NCBI GenBank assembly: GCA_947446575.1
Contig: CANFHC010000006.1
Span: 1-64,000, forward strand
Source of the DNA: Bacteriovoracaceae bacterium
GTDB lineage: Bacteria > Bdellovibrionota > Bacteriovoracia > Bacteriovoracales > Bacteriovoracaceae
DNA: 64,000 bases
Direction of reading: 5' to 3'
A program made the translations under genes and the position numbers. How positions within the stretch are numbered: the first letter of the stretch is position 1; every line of letters begins with the position of its first letter. The notes below the pieces were generated by a model. The model was not told where the DNA came from, made no database searches, and worked only from the letters and a program-made list of their open reading frames with translations. This document shows positions 24,650 through 33,462 of the stretch, in pieces.

Positions 24650-25980
24650 TAAAATCTCCAAAATTTATTAAATTCTTGTCGGTAATAAAAAATGAGAACT
24701 ATGCTCATAACCATATTGCATACTCCTAGCACACCAAAGATGACTGAAAGATTAAATCCCATCTGGTGAAATATCATAATCATCACTGAAACAGAAACCA
24801 TTGCCAGAGCATTTATAATATTATTTCCAGCAATAATGCGAGAGAGCTCCTGACTAGAAGTGATTCGTTGCAATTCTGCAAATTGAGGTACGGTAAAAAT
24901 TCCACCAAAAAAAGAAAGAAAAAAGAGGTCTACGATTATACGATGACTCATTTTTAATTGGAAAAAATTATCAATCCCTATTGTTCCTGTCATTGAGCTC
25001 AAAATGCTTAAGACTGAACTTTGTCTCGAGATTAGATTAATCACTAACGAAATATCAAAAACAAAAAACGACATAGCAATTAGGCTCAGGGGGATAAAGG
25101 CCCGAAAGACTTTTCCTTTAGTTAATCGCTCCAAAACAAAGGGACCAGCTCCCATTCCCAGTGTAAAAGTAAAAAGCATCATTGTAGCCACATTTTCATT
25201 GGCGTGGAAAATATTTTTGGAAAGTAGTGGCAATAGCGACAATAGTCCCGCCCCTAAAAACCAAAACCAAGAAAGCCCGATAATTAAAATTCCCACCATT
25301 GAATTTTTGAACACGAGTTTCAAAATATCGCGTGTTGAAGTCCAAAAATTCCAATCAACTTTCGTTGATTGAAGTACAACGTCTTCATTCGTCTCCGTAT
25401 TAAGAGGAGTCAAACGATTGGCAAACATCAACCCTAAAGTAGCAAACAAAACCAATAGAAATTTTAAGGCCCAAAGATTTTTTTGATCAGATGCAGCCAT
25501 TCCTCCTAAAATTGTTCCAACTAAAATAGCGATAAATGTTCCCGAACTAATTAAGGCATTAGAAAAAACCAAGTTATCAGTTTTAGTGTAATTAGGAATA
25601 AGAGAATATTTTAAAGGCCCAAAAAAAGTTGAATGCAACCCAAAAAGAAATAAGACTAATAAAAGAAGTGGATAATTTTTTTGATATAGACCCCAGATTG
25701 CTAGGAGAACTATCAAAATTTCAAATTTTTTGATAATTTTTACCAACATTGTTTTTTCAAATCGATCTGCAATTTGACCAGATGTCGCAGAAAGAAAAAA
25801 GAAGGGTGCAATAAAAACACCTCCCGAAAGTGCCACCAGCGCGTTGGAATTAATCCCCATCAAACTAACTCCTTGATAGGTAATTAAAATGATTAATGCA
25901 TTTTTAAAAACATTATCATTTAAGGCCCCAAAGAATTGCGTCCAAAAAAGTGACCAGAGATCTTTTGATATTTTCTTCAT
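24649..25980 (-). CDS. MFS transporter, LplT-like (lysophospholipid)
   Basis: Inner-membrane protein with about 12 hydrophobic segments. The N-terminus DLWSLFWTQFFGALNDNVFKNALI and the loop ADRFEKTMLVKIIKKFEI match the MFS module of lysophospholipid transporters (LplT) and of Aas acyltransferase fusions. It would flip lysophospholipids to the inner leaflet for re-acylation. No acyltransferase is fused or adjacent here. I start at ATG 25980; the upstream TTG/ATG positions add only LIYF and there is no strong ribosome site. It is coupled to the downstream HAD gene through TAGTG. Confidence 0.85.
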   Translation of the reverse strand: MKKISKDLWSLFWTQFFGALNDNVFKNALIILITYQGVSLMGINSNALVALSGGVFIAPFFFLSATSGQIADRFEKTMLVKIIKKFEILIVLLAIWGLYQKNYPLLLLVLFLFGLHSTFFGPLKYSLIPNYTKTDNLVFSNALISSGTFIAILVGTILGGMAASDQKNLWALKFLLVLFATLGLMFANRLTPLNTETNEDVVLQSTKVDWNFWTSTRDILKLVFKNSMVGILIIGLSWFWFLGAGLLSLLPLLSKNIFHANENVATMMLFTFTLGMGAGPFVLERLTKGKVFRAFIPLSLIAMSFFVFDISLVINLISRQSSVLSILSSMTGTIGIDNFFQLKMSHRIIVDLFFLSFFGGIFTVPQFAELQRITSSQELSRIIAGNNIINALAMVSVSVMIMIFHQMGFNLSVIFGVLGVCNMVMSIVLIFYYRQEFNKFWRF

Positions 25981-26024
25981 AAAATAAATTAACAAGTTTT
26001 ACCAGAAAATGATAGCATTCCTCT

Positions 26025-26666
26025 ATGAAACTATACCACTATGTTCATTGTCCATTTTGTATCCGCGTCCGTATGGGACTAGGTCTTTTAAATCAATCTT
26101 TCGATTCGCTTGTACTTGCCTATAATGACGAAAAAACTCCTATCGCTCTTACGGGAAAAAAAATGCTTCCCATTTTGGTAGATGATTCAGGGACCGCTCG
26201 AAATGAAAGCTTAGATATTTTAAAAGCTCTTGATAAAACAAAGTGTCTCAATTGGGAATTATTAGATCAGCATCTTGCAGAAGTTGAAACCCTCATCAAT
26301 AAAATAGGAAGCCCTGTGCATTCACTTTGTATGCCCTACTGGATTTGGACTCCCGAGTTTAATGATGAATCTCGCTTGTACTTCCAAACTAAAAAAGAAG
26401 TTAAACGTGGTCCCTTTAAAAACCTGATTCACCAAAAAGAATCTTTCATCACTGAACTTGAAAGCATTTTAAATACTGAGCTCGAAGGAAATCTACATCC
26501 TTTTTACAAGAGTTCTACTCTAACAATTATTGATATTATGATTGCTGCCCATTTATGGGGCATGTACATCTTCCCAGAATTCCAATTCACAGAAACTTTG
26601 CACCTCTATTTGCAAAGAGTCCGCGCTTTAACCCATTTTGATTATCATCAAGATTTTTGGAAATAA
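26025..26666 (+). CDS. grxB: Glutaredoxin 2 (GrxB family)
   Basis: GST-fold glutaredoxin. It starts MKLYHYVHCPFCIRVRMGLGLLNQ, with the active-site CPFC, and has the thioredoxin-fold cis-Pro (KMLPILVDDSG) plus an all-helical C-terminal domain, giving 213 aa as in E. coli Grx2. It reduces protein and small-molecule disulphides with glutathione. It is divergent from the LplT-like gene. No other glutathione gene is adjacent, though a GST lies at 40.9 kb. Confidence 0.92.
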   Translation: MKLYHYVHCPFCIRVRMGLGLLNQSFDSLVLAYNDEKTPIALTGKKMLPILVDDSGTARNESLDILKALDKTKCLNWELLDQHLAEVETLINKIGSPVHSLCMPYWIWTPEFNDESRLYFQTKKEVKRGPFKNLIHQKESFITELESILNTELEGNLHPFYKSSTLTIIDIMIAAHLWGMYIFPEFQFTETLHLYLQRVRALTHFDYHQDFWK

Positions 26667-26671
26667 AAAAT

Positions 26672-27055
26672 TTATGGCAGACGCATAAGATGATTCTTTA
26701 TAAGAATCGCTGCTTCTTCGAAATCGAAAGGTTTAAAGATAATGGCGCGAGGCTTATATTGATTTAAATCCTCACGAGGATAATCGAGATAGCCCGTTAT
26801 AATAAAGAAGGGAGTGAAATCGCCTCTTGCTTGTAATCTCTTAATAAATTCCGCCCCATCTATTACAGGCATTGAAATATCTGTGACCACGCAGTCGACT
26901 TTATTTTTTGCAAGAAAATCCAGTGCGACTTGCCCATTTTCTGCAGAGTAAACTCTAAAAGATAAGTCTTCCAAATTCTGCCTCAAGAGCTCTATTATGT
27001 CCTTGTCGTCGTCCACTAGAAGAACGCTGTGAGTTATCTTGTCTTTTAAGTTCAT
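26672..27055 (-). CDS. Single-domain response regulator (receiver)
   Basis: A 127-aa CheY-like receiver without output. The acidic pair is LVDDDKD, the phospho-acceptor Asp lies in VVTDISMP, a Thr follows in FIITGYLDYP, and the Lys in IIFKPFDFEE. The overall sequence is unlike the receiver at 22.6 kb, so they are not recent duplicates. It ends 5 bp from the convergent grxB stop. A partner kinase is not in this window. Confidence 0.9.
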   Translation of the reverse strand: MNLKDKITHSVLLVDDDKDIIELLRQNLEDLSFRVYSAENGQVALDFLAKNKVDCVVTDISMPVIDGAEFIKRLQARGDFTPFFIITGYLDYPREDLNQYKPRAIIFKPFDFEEAAILIKNHLMRLP

Positions 27056-27104
27056 GAAATCATTTTAACAGCTATCAAAATTATGTCACTAGAATTATTA
27101 ATTT

Positions 27105-27120
27105 GTTTGAACACTCAAAC
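27105..27120. promoter_or_regulatory. Inverted repeat upstream of the iron permease gene
   Basis: GTTTGA (27105-27110) and TCAAAC (27115-27120) form a perfect 6-bp inverted repeat with spacer ACAC, about 48 bp before the FTR1 gene at 27168. The following stretch TATTGTAGTATGTG could hold a -10 element. It is a candidate repressor site for the iron permease, with no resemblance to a classic Fur box. Confidence 0.35.
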
Positions 27121-27167
27121 TATTGTAGTATGTGTAAACAAAACTATATTTTCCCGAGAAAAATACC

Positions 27168-29108
27168 ATGTTTAAACAAATATTTTTAATTCTCTCTTTA
27201 ACACTATTTCAAAATATCGCCTTAGCTGATTTGAGTTCAGAAAGTAATGATCAAAGCCCCCGTTTTGCTATCCATCTACTAGATTATTTGGCCCACGATT
27301 ATGGTGGAGCAGTTGAGCATGGAAAAGTTGTCTCACCATCTGAGTATTCTGAGCAACAAGAATTTGCCTTAAAAATTTATGAATTAGGTGAAACACTTCC
27401 TGAGATAAAATCTAACCAAAAAATTCTTGAGAAAATTGTAAAACTAAAAAAGATGATCGATAACAAAGCTGAAGCTATCGATGTCGCAGTCTTTGCTCGT
27501 GATATTCAAAAAGAATTAATCAGTATTGCCAACGTGGCCCTTGCTCCAACTGAATGGCCTTCACTGACAAACGGTCATAAGCTTTTTCAACAAAACTGCA
27601 TATCTTGTCATGGAATCCAAGGACGTGGCGACGGACCTGCAGGAGCAAAAATGGATCCACATCCGGCCAATTTTCACAAAGAAGAACGCATGAGTCAGAT
27701 CTCAGCATTTCACTCATATAATACAATTCGCCTAGGCGTCCCAGGCACTGGTATGGCATCATGGAACCAATTTACGGACAAAGAAGTTTGGGATCTTTCC
27801 TTTTATCTTATGTCTATTCGTCATGAAAAAACTGCAGCCTCAGCACTTGCTAAATCACTTTCAACTCCTACTAATATTACATTAGAAGAAGCTGCAGGAT
27901 TGTCTGATGCTGAACTAAAAGAGAAATTGATTGGAAAAGATGACAATGAAAAATTAATGGCGTTGGCCCTCCTTAGAAATAAAGACAATACTCCAAGCGG
28001 AGATCAATATATTGGTAAAGCTAAATCACTTCTAGATGACACTCTTGTCGCTTACAATAAAAAAACATCCGATTCAAAAAATGATGCTAAAAATTTAGCC
28101 CTAAGAGCTTATCTTGAAGGAATCGAGCCCATTGAGCCAATGATCAAAGCAAACGATCCAAAAATGGTGGTTGCCATTGAAACTCATATGGGAAAAATTC
28201 GACAAATTATTGCTGATCAAAATGGCACGAGTGAGTTACTTGCTGGACAAATTCATTTAACAAAAGAATTATTCAATAAAGTTGCTGAGACTATAGAAGC
28301 AAAAGAGTTAACTTTTGGAGTTGCTTTCTCAGGCGCCTTCGCCATTATTTTAAGAGAAGGTTTTGAAGCCGTTTTAATCGTACTTACTCTTTTAAGTGTC
28401 ATCAAAGCTTTTGGCAACACAAGGGCTGCCCTATGGGTTCATGCAGGGTGGAGCTCTGCTCTCTCGCTAGGTTTTATAACTTGGTTTTTATCGGGTTTCT
28501 TAATGAAGATGAGTGGAGCTAGCCGAGAAATGCTAGAAGCTGTCACTTCAACAGTGGCCGTCTTTATTCTTCTTTATTTTGGTTTTTGGTTACATCGTCA
28601 AACTGAAATATCTCGCTGGAAAAAATTTATTCAAGAAAAAGTTCAAGGAGCTATTGATAATAAAAATCTTTGGGCGCTTTTTTCGATTTCTTTTATCTCG
28701 GTTTTCCGTGAAGCATTTGAAACAGTTCTTTTTATACGCGCGCTATGGTTTCAAACAAATGGAGAAGGTAAAAATGCAATTGGATTAGGTCTTGCTTCTG
28801 CACTTGGGCTTATTTTTACTTTTTCTTTTATAGCTCTTCGTTATTCTAAAAAAATACCAGTCCGTGAACTTTTTAAAGTCTCTGCAATTATGACTAGCCT
28901 ACTCGCCTTTATTCTTGCGGGTAAAGCTGTGCATTCGCTGCAAGAAGCAGGTGTCTTGAATTCAACGATGATATCTTGGAATATTCGCTTTGAAACCATT
29001 GGAGTATTTCCAACATGGCAAACGCTATGTGCGCAGCTCATTACATTTGCAATGGCCATAATGCTTTTAAATTTAAACACAAAAAAAGCAAGTGTAAAAA
29101 CTACTTAA
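27168..29108 (+). CDS. Cytochrome c-FTR1 iron permease fusion
   Basis: Envelope protein that joins a periplasmic c-type cytochrome to an iron permease. After the signal MFKQIFLILSLTLFQNIALA, CISCH (residues 144-148) binds haem c; a probable axial Met lies in GTGMASWNQF. From about residue 380 there are six to seven membrane helices with two REG/AxE motifs, REGFEAV (about 394) and REAFETV (about 514), which are the FTR1 iron ligands. The cytochrome could oxidise or accept electrons from ferrous iron before transport, as proposed for related fusions. The length of 646 aa fits this class. The 3' end overlaps the ABC1-like gene by 8 bp. Confidence 0.9.
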   Translation: MFKQIFLILSLTLFQNIALADLSSESNDQSPRFAIHLLDYLAHDYGGAVEHGKVVSPSEYSEQQEFALKIYELGETLPEIKSNQKILEKIVKLKKMIDNKAEAIDVAVFARDIQKELISIANVALAPTEWPSLTNGHKLFQQNCISCHGIQGRGDGPAGAKMDPHPANFHKEERMSQISAFHSYNTIRLGVPGTGMASWNQFTDKEVWDLSFYLMSIRHEKTAASALAKSLSTPTNITLEEAAGLSDAELKEKLIGKDDNEKLMALALLRNKDNTPSGDQYIGKAKSLLDDTLVAYNKKTSDSKNDAKNLALRAYLEGIEPIEPMIKANDPKMVVAIETHMGKIRQIIADQNGTSELLAGQIHLTKELFNKVAETIEAKELTFGVAFSGAFAIILREGFEAVLIVLTLLSVIKAFGNTRAALWVHAGWSSALSLGFITWFLSGFLMKMSGASREMLEAVTSTVAVFILLYFGFWLHRQTEISRWKKFIQEKVQGAIDNKNLWALFSISFISVFREAFETVLFIRALWFQTNGEGKNAIGLGLASALGLIFTFSFIALRYSKKIPVRELFKVSAIMTSLLAFILAGKAVHSLQEAGVLNSTMISWNIRFETIGVFPTWQTLCAQLITFAMAIMLLNLNTKKASVKTT

Positions 29109-31239
29109 AGAAATTCTTTATTAAGTTTTTACAAGAATTTTGTGCTTGAACCATGGCAAGTTTTATCAGATCCATTTTCGTTAATGGATAATCGTATTGG
29201 CGATCAGCAATAGAGTGAGCAAGATTTTTCACCGCGCTTTTCATCACGACATCTTTAAACATTTCTGTTTCGCCAATACTCTCCGGTAATTGCTTCAAAA
29301 GAAGTGAGCCGCGAGCAAAAGCTCCTAACTTATCTGAGACGAAATAATTCTTCTGCACACACCAAGCAACCCAGTCTTCAGGACCTTTATTAGGATTGAG
29401 TTTTAATTCTGCTTCGATATCTTTAATAAGTTTAGCCTTAATGTTGGGATCTTTTGATCCCATTGAGGCCATCAGTCCATCAGTAATTGTTTTTGGTGAT
29501 TTTAAATAAGCTCCAGCACCTACTAAAATAAAAGCTCGTTGATCTTCTCTTGAAAGAGTCGATGATAGACCAAAGTCATAAAGAAGAATTTTTATTTTAT
29601 TATCTTCTTCGACCATTACGACACGAAAATTTCCTTGATGAAGGTCAGCATTTAAAAAACCACTTCTAAAAAGCGCTTCTTCAAACCACATGCGAAGCAT
29701 CTCTTCAGCTACAACTTTTTTTGCTGCAGTATCAGTGAGTTCAGCAAACTTAACTCCACCTGTGACGAATTCTTGAATATGTAAATTTGATTTTCCATTA
29801 GGAGCAATAAACACATCTGGAACTTTCATTTCCAGCATACGGTATTTAGGATCTGCACTAATTTTAACTGCACGAGAATAAATTTCATTGGCCATTTTTT
29901 GGCGTTCAACTGCAATGCTTAAATCAACTTCGTCATCTAAAAACTTTTCAACACTATCAATAAGTGTAGACATGACTTTAACATCTTCAATACCTTCAGC
30001 TTTTAGAAGAGCTTCGTTTTCAGGAACAAATTTTCTCAAAATCATTATATCTTCTTTGCAGCGCTTAGCTACTCCAGGTTTTAAAAATCTAAGGGCCACC
30101 TCACGTTCTGTATTATCTTGAATAAGGATTGCCTTATTAACTTGAGCGATTGTTCCAGTTCCTAGTGGTTTTTCAGAGAGCGATTTAATCTCATAACCAC
30201 CTTTATCTTTAGCAATAATTTCTCTTACTAAATGAGCAGGTACTTGTTTACCATTAGATTCTAAAATCTCCATGAGCTTAGAAAAACTCTCCCCAACTCC
30301 TTTTTCCTTTCCTATTTGTTGCAATACTTTTCCAAGCCCTGGCCCTGTATTTTGAAACACAACATTTAAAACTCCTTCTGCTGTCAATTTAGGTCCAGCC
30401 GTAACGAGCTCAGACATGATAGTTTTAATCACGTCTGTTGGTAATTGATTAAAATAATAATCCATAAATCTTACAACTAATCGAATTTGAGTATTTTTCA
30501 AATCGACTTGACCAGACTTCGCGATCTCAGATCCAATATTACGAATGGCCATCTCGTGCTTTTTTAATTTAGATTCGACCAAGGTTACGACCTTAAGAAT
30601 TTTTTCATTATCACTTCCTTGAAAATCGACAATGGCATCGAGTTCTTGAAAACTAGGATGTAAATTCAGCTCTGCTCCTAACAACTTCGCAGCGACAACA
30701 TCGTACTTTGCGCCCATGGCAGCTTTTGATTCAGCTGTCATATTTTTATAAAAAGGAGTCACGATTTTCATCCCTTCTATTAAATCAATTGAAACTTTTG
30801 GTTTAGGAAGATTTTCAACTTGTCTGTTTAAAAAGTTAAGCTCATCTTTAAGTGTCCAGATTGGCGCTTTTTTAATGGCAACAAATTCTTTGCCACCTTT
30901 TTTTTCCGTACGAATATTCTCTAAAAGTACTGGATAAATTTTATTAAAATATGCAGTGGCATCATTATAAATTTTTATTTTATAAGCATCATCAGAATGA
31001 GTGGCCTCAAGTAGATATTTGACTAAATTTTCTTGAACAGTTTTGATTTCGACTTTTCGCGCTTCACTTAGATCAGTCTCGTAATGGGATTTAAATTCTT
31101 CAATGACTAGATCAATTTGGGAATTGGCAATTGACCTGGTGGTTTCCTCTCTGCGAGAGTCTACATAAGTAGAGCAAGAAGAAGTAATAAGAGCACTTAG
31201 TAGTGCAGCCGATAATACAAAATGATTTAGTGTTTTCAT
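29101..31239 (-). CDS. ABC1/UbiB kinase-like lipoprotein
   Basis: Atypical kinase fold of the ABC1 (UbiB/AarF) family, here with a lipoprotein signal (MKTLNHFVLSAALLSALITS, lipobox SSC at Cys22). Recognisable segments: GPGLGKVLQQ near 299 (cf. the KxGQ motif), PLGTGTIAQV at 358-367 (cf. the Ala-rich loop of UbiB), VALRFLKPG at 381-389 where the usual catalytic Lys is Arg, NADLHQGNF at 530-538 (catalytic loop, Asp532 and Asn537) and YDFGLS at 554-559 (metal Asp555). It is therefore near-complete for the kinase fold but altered at the Lys. UbiB homologues act in ubiquinone synthesis; an exported lipoprotein form is odd because ATP is absent outside. It follows the 31255 gene by 15 bp, downstream of an LpoB/LPP20 cluster. 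Confidence 0.86.
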   Translation of the reverse strand: MKTLNHFVLSAALLSALITSSCSTYVDSRREETTRSIANSQIDLVIEEFKSHYETDLSEARKVEIKTVQENLVKYLLEATHSDDAYKIKIYNDATAYFNKIYPVLLENIRTEKKGGKEFVAIKKAPIWTLKDELNFLNRQVENLPKPKVSIDLIEGMKIVTPFYKNMTAESKAAMGAKYDVVAAKLLGAELNLHPSFQELDAIVDFQGSDNEKILKVVTLVESKLKKHEMAIRNIGSEIAKSGQVDLKNTQIRLVVRFMDYYFNQLPTDVIKTIMSELVTAGPKLTAEGVLNVVFQNTGPGLGKVLQQIGKEKGVGESFSKLMEILESNGKQVPAHLVREIIAKDKGGYEIKSLSEKPLGTGTIAQVNKAILIQDNTEREVALRFLKPGVAKRCKEDIMILRKFVPENEALLKAEGIEDVKVMSTLIDSVEKFLDDEVDLSIAVERQKMANEIYSRAVKISADPKYRMLEMKVPDVFIAPNGKSNLHIQEFVTGGVKFAELTDTAAKKVVAEEMLRMWFEEALFRSGFLNADLHQGNFRVVMVEEDNKIKILLYDFGLSSTLSREDQRAFILVGAGAYLKSPKTITDGLMASMGSKDPNIKAKLIKDIEAELKLNPNKGPEDWVAWCVQKNYFVSDKLGAFARGSLLLKQLPESIGETEMFKDVVMKSAVKNLAHSIADRQYDYPLTKMDLIKLAMVQAQNSCKNLIKNFFK

Positions 31240-31246
31240 TGAAGAC

Positions 31247-31254
31247 TTATCGGA
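31247..31254 (-). promoter_or_regulatory. FliA-like -10 element before the ABC1-like gene
   Basis: TCCGATAA on the reverse strand lies exactly 7 nt before the start codon at 31239, in a 15-bp intergenic gap. It matches seven of the eight bases of the FliA (sigma-28) -10 box GCCGATAA. The expected -35 position reads TTAATATG, a poor match to TAAAGTTT. It would give a leaderless transcript, and the gene has only a weak Shine-Dalgarno. Confidence 0.4.
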
Positions 31255-32817
31255 CTAATTCTTTCTCATATTAACAAGTATTGGGCTGTCTGATGCAATT
31301 ATTTCCACATCGCCAAGACTGACTTTTTCAGTTGGGCTTATTGATATTTCAAAGTGATAGAAGCCAGGAATTAGATTTAGGTCAATCAAACGAATTTCAT
31401 TGGGAAGTGTGGACCAGTAACGAGTGTCGGCCTTTTCAGATTCTTCAATAAATTTAGCAGCTCCAATATATTGGATAACCGCTGCATTTTTAGCCAAAAA
31501 ATTATTCTCACCTTTCCTTCCACCACCTAACGCTTTATAGGTTGCGTATGAAGCCGCTATGGCCGTAGCGTGTTTAGCCGCTAATCTAAAACCAACTCGT
31601 GTATACGTCCAAGCGGAGCTTTCATAGACCGCTTCTTCTGCGATATCACCCATTGGGTTAACAAGTGGTACATTTTTTCTCAAAACTTCTTTATTATTTT
31701 TATCAAAAACAACTAGAATCTGCTCTTGCGGATGATTGGTATTTACTATTTTTGGAAGTTCAAAACCTACACCTACAAATTTGAGAGCAGCACTGGCCAC
31801 TCCAATTCCTAAAAAAGCTCCACCTGGATTATATGAATTAGGCGTTGGCATTAATCCTAAAACATCAGCAACGAATAAAGCAACCAAAGGCTCTTTTGAT
31901 AAAAATTCCAAATTATAAAAACTTTTATCCGCAACCTTTTCAGCGATTATTCCTTTTTCCAAAATAAGGGTTACTGGAGTTTTGATATCTTTAAGTAATT
32001 TTTTGGATTCTTTTTTTGATAAGCGTTCAATATTATCAGTTAAATATTCTTGAATATTTTTTTGTAAGTCTGATTCAACAATATATTTTTTTTTCACTTC
32101 TGTAGTTGTTAGATTTGCCAGTTTGCTGAAGTCTTCTTTGAATGTCTTATAATTAAGATTAAAAGTTGGATATGTATTGTAGTTTTTAAAGAGAACATCT
32201 CTCGCGTCTTTATAGAGTTGAAGAGCAATTTGACGGTCTTCTCTGGTCTCAATCATTTCGTGAATTTTAGCTCCGTAAATTTTCAAGAGTAGATCATTCT
32301 TATAAACACTTTTACCCAAGCGCTCTTCTTTGATCGTAGCTAAAAAACTATCCCACGCAAGGACTTCAGCTCGAGCGCGAAAAAGATCCTCGCGGCTTTT
32401 AGTTTTTTGGTAAGATAAGATTGCATTTAGAGAAAGATAAAAATGCAACATCGAGCGCTCATAGATTTCCCCATAGAACACATCGAAATTATCATTGAGT
32501 AGAGTTTTTTCAGCTTTTTTTGAAGCACTTACCGTATAGAGCTGATCTGAAAGATTTCTGGCTTCATCAAGGGCCTTTGATGAGTTTTCTAAATCACCTT
32601 TGGCATGAAGAAGCATTCCTTTTTCCATCAAAGCTAAAAGCCTTTCATCTTTATCCATATAAAATTTAGATTTCTCTAAAAATTGCAATCCTTGATCGTA
32701 AGATCTGGTTTGATAGAAAGTTAATAATTCCTTCCGATCCTCCCGGCCACCGCTAGAGCAGCCTTGGAGAATGAAAGAAAGTGCTATAAGAAAAAAGAAT
32801 GCTTTTAGGTTATTCAC
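31255..32817 (-). CDS. TPR-like envelope lipoprotein (COG3014-like)
   Basis: Secreted 520-aa lipoprotein with signal NNLKAFFFLIALSFILQGC (lipobox LQGC). It has helical repeats in the N-terminal half (YDQGLQFLEK, ALMEKGMLLHAKGD) with TPR character, followed by the conserved YERSMLHFYLSLNA block and a C-terminal beta-rich half. From memory the pattern resembles COG3014, found near LpoB-type lipoproteins in other Gram-negatives. I start at GTG 32817 so that it does not overlap lpoB-like, 8 bp upstream; TTG 32832 is possible. Its role is unknown. It is the fourth gene of the minus-strand cluster beginning at 35145. Confidence 0.78.
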   Translation of the reverse strand: MNNLKAFFFLIALSFILQGCSSGGREDRKELLTFYQTRSYDQGLQFLEKSKFYMDKDERLLALMEKGMLLHAKGDLENSSKALDEARNLSDQLYTVSASKKAEKTLLNDNFDVFYGEIYERSMLHFYLSLNAILSYQKTKSREDLFRARAEVLAWDSFLATIKEERLGKSVYKNDLLLKIYGAKIHEMIETREDRQIALQLYKDARDVLFKNYNTYPTFNLNYKTFKEDFSKLANLTTTEVKKKYIVESDLQKNIQEYLTDNIERLSKKESKKLLKDIKTPVTLILEKGIIAEKVADKSFYNLEFLSKEPLVALFVADVLGLMPTPNSYNPGGAFLGIGVASAALKFVGVGFELPKIVNTNHPQEQILVVFDKNNKEVLRKNVPLVNPMGDIAEEAVYESSAWTYTRVGFRLAAKHATAIAASYATYKALGGGRKGENNFLAKNAAVIQYIGAAKFIEESEKADTRYWSTLPNEIRLIDLNLIPGFYHFEISISPTEKVSLGDVEIIASDSPILVNMRKN

Positions 32818-32825
32818 TAAAATGA

Positions 32826-33431
32826 CTACCAACCCATACTTTTCTTTTCAGAAAATTTAGAAAGCTTCGCTCTACTTCTGAAGATCTCTAAACCAGATTG
32901 AATATCAGTAATGCGAAGATTGATAGAGTATTGTTTAATTGTTTTTCCATCACGACTTTCTGGTTTCATATAAACGTTACCAAAAATAATCAGGTCAGCA
33001 CCCGTTTGTTTCCCAACTTTCTTAGCCGTCTTAGGATCAACCATCCCATCATTTTGATATGTGATTTCTTTTAACAAGGCTCCACGAGATTCAGCGTCAA
33101 CTAATGTGAAATCTCCTTGCTTTGAAATTTCATTTAATAATTCATCGTTAATGTCGTTGATTGGAAAGTAAGCTTCAGCTGTTAAGTTTTGCACTTCACC
33201 AACAAAAATTTTTAATTGTTTTCCGTGCTCCATCATATAACGGCGAAGTCCCTTATGCTCACTCATCTCTTTCATGGCATCGCGGATTACTTGTTCTGTA
33301 TCAGCTTGTACCCACTGATCCGTAATAGTAAGTGCTTTTTCATCAGAAGTTTTATTGTCCACTCGTTGTGCTTTAAAAGATCCGCAGCTTGCTAAACTAA
33401 GTAGGACCATCAACATTGCTAAATGTTTCAT
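32826..33431 (-). CDS. LpoB-like outer-membrane lipoprotein
   Basis: Lipoprotein (signal KHLAMLMVLLSLASCG, lipobox LASC) with the LpoB / penicillin-binding-protein-activator fold: LKIFVGEVQNLT strand, NDINDELLNEISKQGDFTLVD, VGKQTGADLIIFGNVYMK and YSINLRITDIQSGLEIF. In enterobacteria LpoB activates PBP1b for peptidoglycan synthesis; here the activated synthase is unknown. ATG 33431 is chosen because GGAG lies upstream and the signal begins there (the ORF from 33452 adds FTEKQK). It is part of a five-gene cluster with two LPP20-like proteins upstream and a TPR-like lipoprotein downstream. Confidence 0.85.
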   Translation of the reverse strand: MKHLAMLMVLLSLASCGSFKAQRVDNKTSDEKALTITDQWVQADTEQVIRDAMKEMSEHKGLRRYMMEHGKQLKIFVGEVQNLTAEAYFPINDINDELLNEISKQGDFTLVDAESRGALLKEITYQNDGMVDPKTAKKVGKQTGADLIIFGNVYMKPESRDGKTIKQYSINLRITDIQSGLEIFRSRAKLSKFSEKKSMGW

Positions 33432-33462
33432 TTTTTGTTTCTCCGTAAACAATTTGTATTAA

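Noticed and set aside
25004-25372. 122-codon plus-strand ORF
   Set aside because: Antisense to the LplT-like MFS gene.
31207-31214. Plus-strand GCCGATAA near 31.2 kb
   Set aside because: It is within the signal-peptide coding region of the ABC1-like gene and no plus-strand gene follows it.
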